Part shown: piece after piece, positions 62,447 to 64,000 of the stretch
How positions within the stretch are numbered: the stretch's first letter is position 1
Layout: every line of letters starts with the position of its first letter
Source of the DNA: Mesorhizobium sp. AR02
GTDB taxonomy: Bacteria > Pseudomonadota > Alphaproteobacteria > Rhizobiales > Rhizobiaceae
Direction of reading: 5' to 3'
NCBI RefSeq assembly: GCF_024746835.1
Contig: NZ_CP080531.1
Location: forward strand, 5,352,001 to 5,416,000
Length of the DNA: 64,000 bases
Translations under genes and position numbers: made by a program
The notes under the pieces: model-generated
Told to the model about the DNA's origin: nothing
What the model saw: the letters and a program-made list of their open reading frames with translations, nothing else
Databases searched by the model: none

Positions 62447-63631
62447 ATGGTCTACGCAACATCGGATGGATCGGCAGGCAAGCGCCTGCGGGTCGGCATG
62501 GTCGGCGGCGGCCGCAACGCCTTCATCGGCGCCGTGCATCGCCTCGCCATGCGCCTTGACGACCAGATCGTGCTGGTGGCCGGCGCGCTGTCGTCGGACC
62601 CGGAGAATGCCGCCGCTTCCGCCGCCGAGATCGGCATCGCGCCGGAGCGCAGCTATGCCGATTATCACGCCATGGCGTTGGCGGAAGCGGCGCGGCCTGA
62701 TGGCATCGAGGCGGTCGTCATCGTCACGCCCAACCATCTGCACGCGCCGATCGCGACCGCCTTCCTCGAAGCCGGCATCGATGTGATCTGCGACAAGCCG
62801 CTGTCGACGACGCTTGATGACGCCGAAGCGCTGGTGGCGCTGGCGCGCGCCAAAAAACGCCGCTTCGTCGTCACGCTCAACAACACCGGCTACGCCATGG
62901 TGCGGCAGGCGCGCGAGATGGTGATGGCGGGCGAGCTTGGGCGGATCGTGTCCGTGCACGGCGCCTACATCCAGGACTGGCTGGCCAAGCCGATCGACGC
63001 CGAGGGCCAGAAGCAGGCGGAGTGGCGCACCGATCCGGCGCGGGCAGGGCAGTCGGCGGTGCTGGCCGATATCGGCGTGCATGCCTTCAACTTGGCGAGC
63101 TACATCTCCGGCTGCGAGGCCGAGGCGGTCTCGGCCGATCTGTTCACCGCCGTGCCTGGGCGCCGGCTCGACGACAATGCGCATGTGATGATGCGCTGGA
63201 CCGGCGGGGCGCGCGGCACCATCCTGGCCAGCCAGACCTCGCCCGGCCACTACAATGATCTGTCCGTCCGCATCTATGGCGACAAGGCTGGCCTCGAATG
63301 GTCGGGCGGGCGGCCGGAGGAACTGCGCTTTTCGCCATATGGCGAGGAAACCCGGACGCTGGTGCGCGGCGGCCATGGCTCGACCGCCGAAAGCCAGCGC
63401 GTATCGCGCATGCCGGCGGCGCATCCGGAAGGCTATATCGAGGCCTTCGCCAATTTCTACCGCGACGCCGCGGATATCATTCGGGCGCATCGCTCTGGTG
63501 GGGTGGTGGATGCGGCGCGCGCGGCGCAGGTGCCGGATGTCGTGGATGGCGCGCGGGGTGTGAAGTTCGTCGCGGCGGCAGTGGAGTCGAATGCGGCTGG
63601 TGGGGCTTGGACGGCGGCACGGTTTGGGTGA
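62447..63631 (+). CDS. Gfo/Idh/MocA family oxidoreductase
   Basis: A 394-residue dehydrogenase starting at ATG 62447 after GGAGGA. The Rossmann motif is VGMVGGGRNAFIGAVHRLAM; the NAD-loop motif is DVICDKPLSTTLDDAEALVA, where the usual EKP is DKP; the C-terminal substrate half includes ADIGVHAFNLASYISG. It oxidises a sugar or inositol at an unknown carbon. It could be part of the same polyol pathway as the minus-strand operon. Confidence 0.9.
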   Translation: MVYATSDGSAGKRLRVGMVGGGRNAFIGAVHRLAMRLDDQIVLVAGALSSDPENAAASAAEIGIAPERSYADYHAMALAEAARPDGIEAVVIVTPNHLHAPIATAFLEAGIDVICDKPLSTTLDDAEALVALARAKKRRFVVTLNNTGYAMVRQAREMVMAGELGRIVSVHGAYIQDWLAKPIDAEGQKQAEWRTDPARAGQSAVLADIGVHAFNLASYISGCEAEAVSADLFTAVPGRRLDDNAHVMMRWTGGARGTILASQTSPGHYNDLSVRIYGDKAGLEWSGGRPEELRFSPYGEETRTLVRGGHGSTAESQRVSRMPAAHPEGYIEAFANFYRDAADIIRAHRSGGVVDAARAAQVPDVVDGARGVKFVAAAVESNAAGGAWTAARFG

Positions 63632-63683
63632 GGGTGGGGCGATGACCTGTTGCGGGTTGTCGTGAGTAGAGCCAATCGCATAT

Positions 63684-63893
63684 GGCGCTCCCCCTCTCCA
63701 TCTCGGCTTCGCCGAGCCACCTTGCCGGGGCGAGCCACGGGTCTCGCCCGTCCTTCGGACCCCCCGCTCCTGCGGGGGCGAGGAACCCAAGCTTTTCAAG
63801 GCCGCAACCTTGGAGATTAGCATTTCCTCGCCCCCATGAAATGGGGGAGAGGTGGCTCGGCGAAGCCGAGACGGAGAGGGGGCTGGCGCTGTC
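63684..63893. repeat. Dispersed palindromic intergenic repeat, family A, copies 2 and 3
   Basis: Two related palindromic units: TCTCGGCTTCGCCGAGCCAC with TGCCGGGGCGAG, and TCCTCGCCCCCATGAAATGG with GAGGTGGCTCGGCGAAGCCG. They match the modules at 27720-27875. Confidence 0.75.
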
Positions 63894-64000
63894 CTACGCG
63901 ATTGCCCTGGGTGCAGCAGCGAACCGATCCGCATTGAAGCCGGCCACCCCCAGCCGCGCCTCAATCGCCGCCGCCATCGACAGCACCTGCTCATCCGCAA
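63894..64000 (-). CDS. C-terminal end of a protein extending beyond the window (partial)
   Basis: The last 34 residues before a TAG at 63894 read ADEQVLSMAAAIEARLGVAG then FNADRFAAAPRAIA, with good coding character (third-position G/C, amphipathic helix). The body lies outside the window. The longer minus-strand frame through 62441 over the Gfo/Idh gene is an antisense shadow. Confidence 0.5.
   Translation of the reverse strand, partial: ADEQVLSMAAAIEARLGVAGFNADRFAAAPRAIA

Noticed and set aside
62441..64000. A 519-codon minus-strand frame across the Gfo/Idh gene and the right edge
   Set aside because: It runs antisense to a gene with intact dehydrogenase motifs and through a palindromic repeat; the amino-acid sequence has no family character.

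Overview
This 64 kb window looks like chromosomal accessory DNA of an alphaproteobacterium of the order Hyphomicrobiales, most probably Mesorhizobium or a close relative. The pointers are high G+C, a nodulation-efficiency (NfeD)/slipin pair, a Ros/MucR-type regulator, an Omp25/Omp31-like barrel, many ribose-type sugar ABC transporters, an IS110 element and several families of short palindromic intergenic repeats. I see no tRNA, rRNA, CRISPR array or phage module. The genus is inference; no marker gene is present.

Layout. 1-7.4 kb: a truncated repeat-rich surface protein, AraC and LuxR regulators, an outer-membrane barrel, and nfeD plus slipin. 7.4-16 kb: two tandem, paralogous three-gene molybdenum hydroxylase operons (PaoABC-like, each with an extra Fe-S cluster motif in the FAD subunit), divergent from a tetR gene with a palindromic operator between them. 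16-21 kb: a deoR gene and a sugar ABC transporter (ATPase, permease, binding protein). 21.5-26.3 kb: a compact three-gene cluster of unknown product: an ATP-grasp enzyme fused to a C39-like cysteine peptidase domain, a fold-type-I PLP enzyme and a group II PLP decarboxylase. It is followed by a convergent quinone-reductase-like dehydrogenase. 27-33 kb: DUF899 protein, a novel-looking TPR/HTH regulator, a beta-propeller, an aldo/keto reductase and a GST. 33-39 kb: a caspase/TPR gene broken by an exact 8-bp tandem duplication, a HerA/DUF87-like ATPase, a HupE-like membrane pair, and a relic of the 3' end of the ATPase gene on the far side of that pair.

39-48 kb: a MucR-like regulator with an unusual N-terminal extension, a DUF6502 gene, a Tat-exported DUF5666 protein with a Gly/Pro tail, and a glycosyltransferase/sulfotransferase pair. 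Four copies of a 17-bp dyad (GTGGG-N7-CCCAC) lie upstream of the mucR-like gene, the DUF6502 gene and the glycosyltransferase, and suggest one regulon. Then come a methyltransferase, a BTAD/alpha-beta-hydrolase fusion, an unknown protein and an RTX protein. 50-64 kb: a polyol/sugar catabolic operon on the minus strand (RpiR regulator, SDR, mannitol dehydrogenase-like, isomerase/epimerase, binding protein, ATPase, two permeases), part of it bracketed by ~160-bp inverted repeats. It is followed by an IS110 insertion and a Gfo/Idh/MocA dehydrogenase.

The strongest leads for something undescribed are the ATP-grasp/C39-like + two PLP enzyme cluster, the GTGGG-N7-CCCAC regulon, and the MucR-like protein whose N-terminus matches the lasso-peptide leader consensus. 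All functions are read from sequence patterns without database searches.
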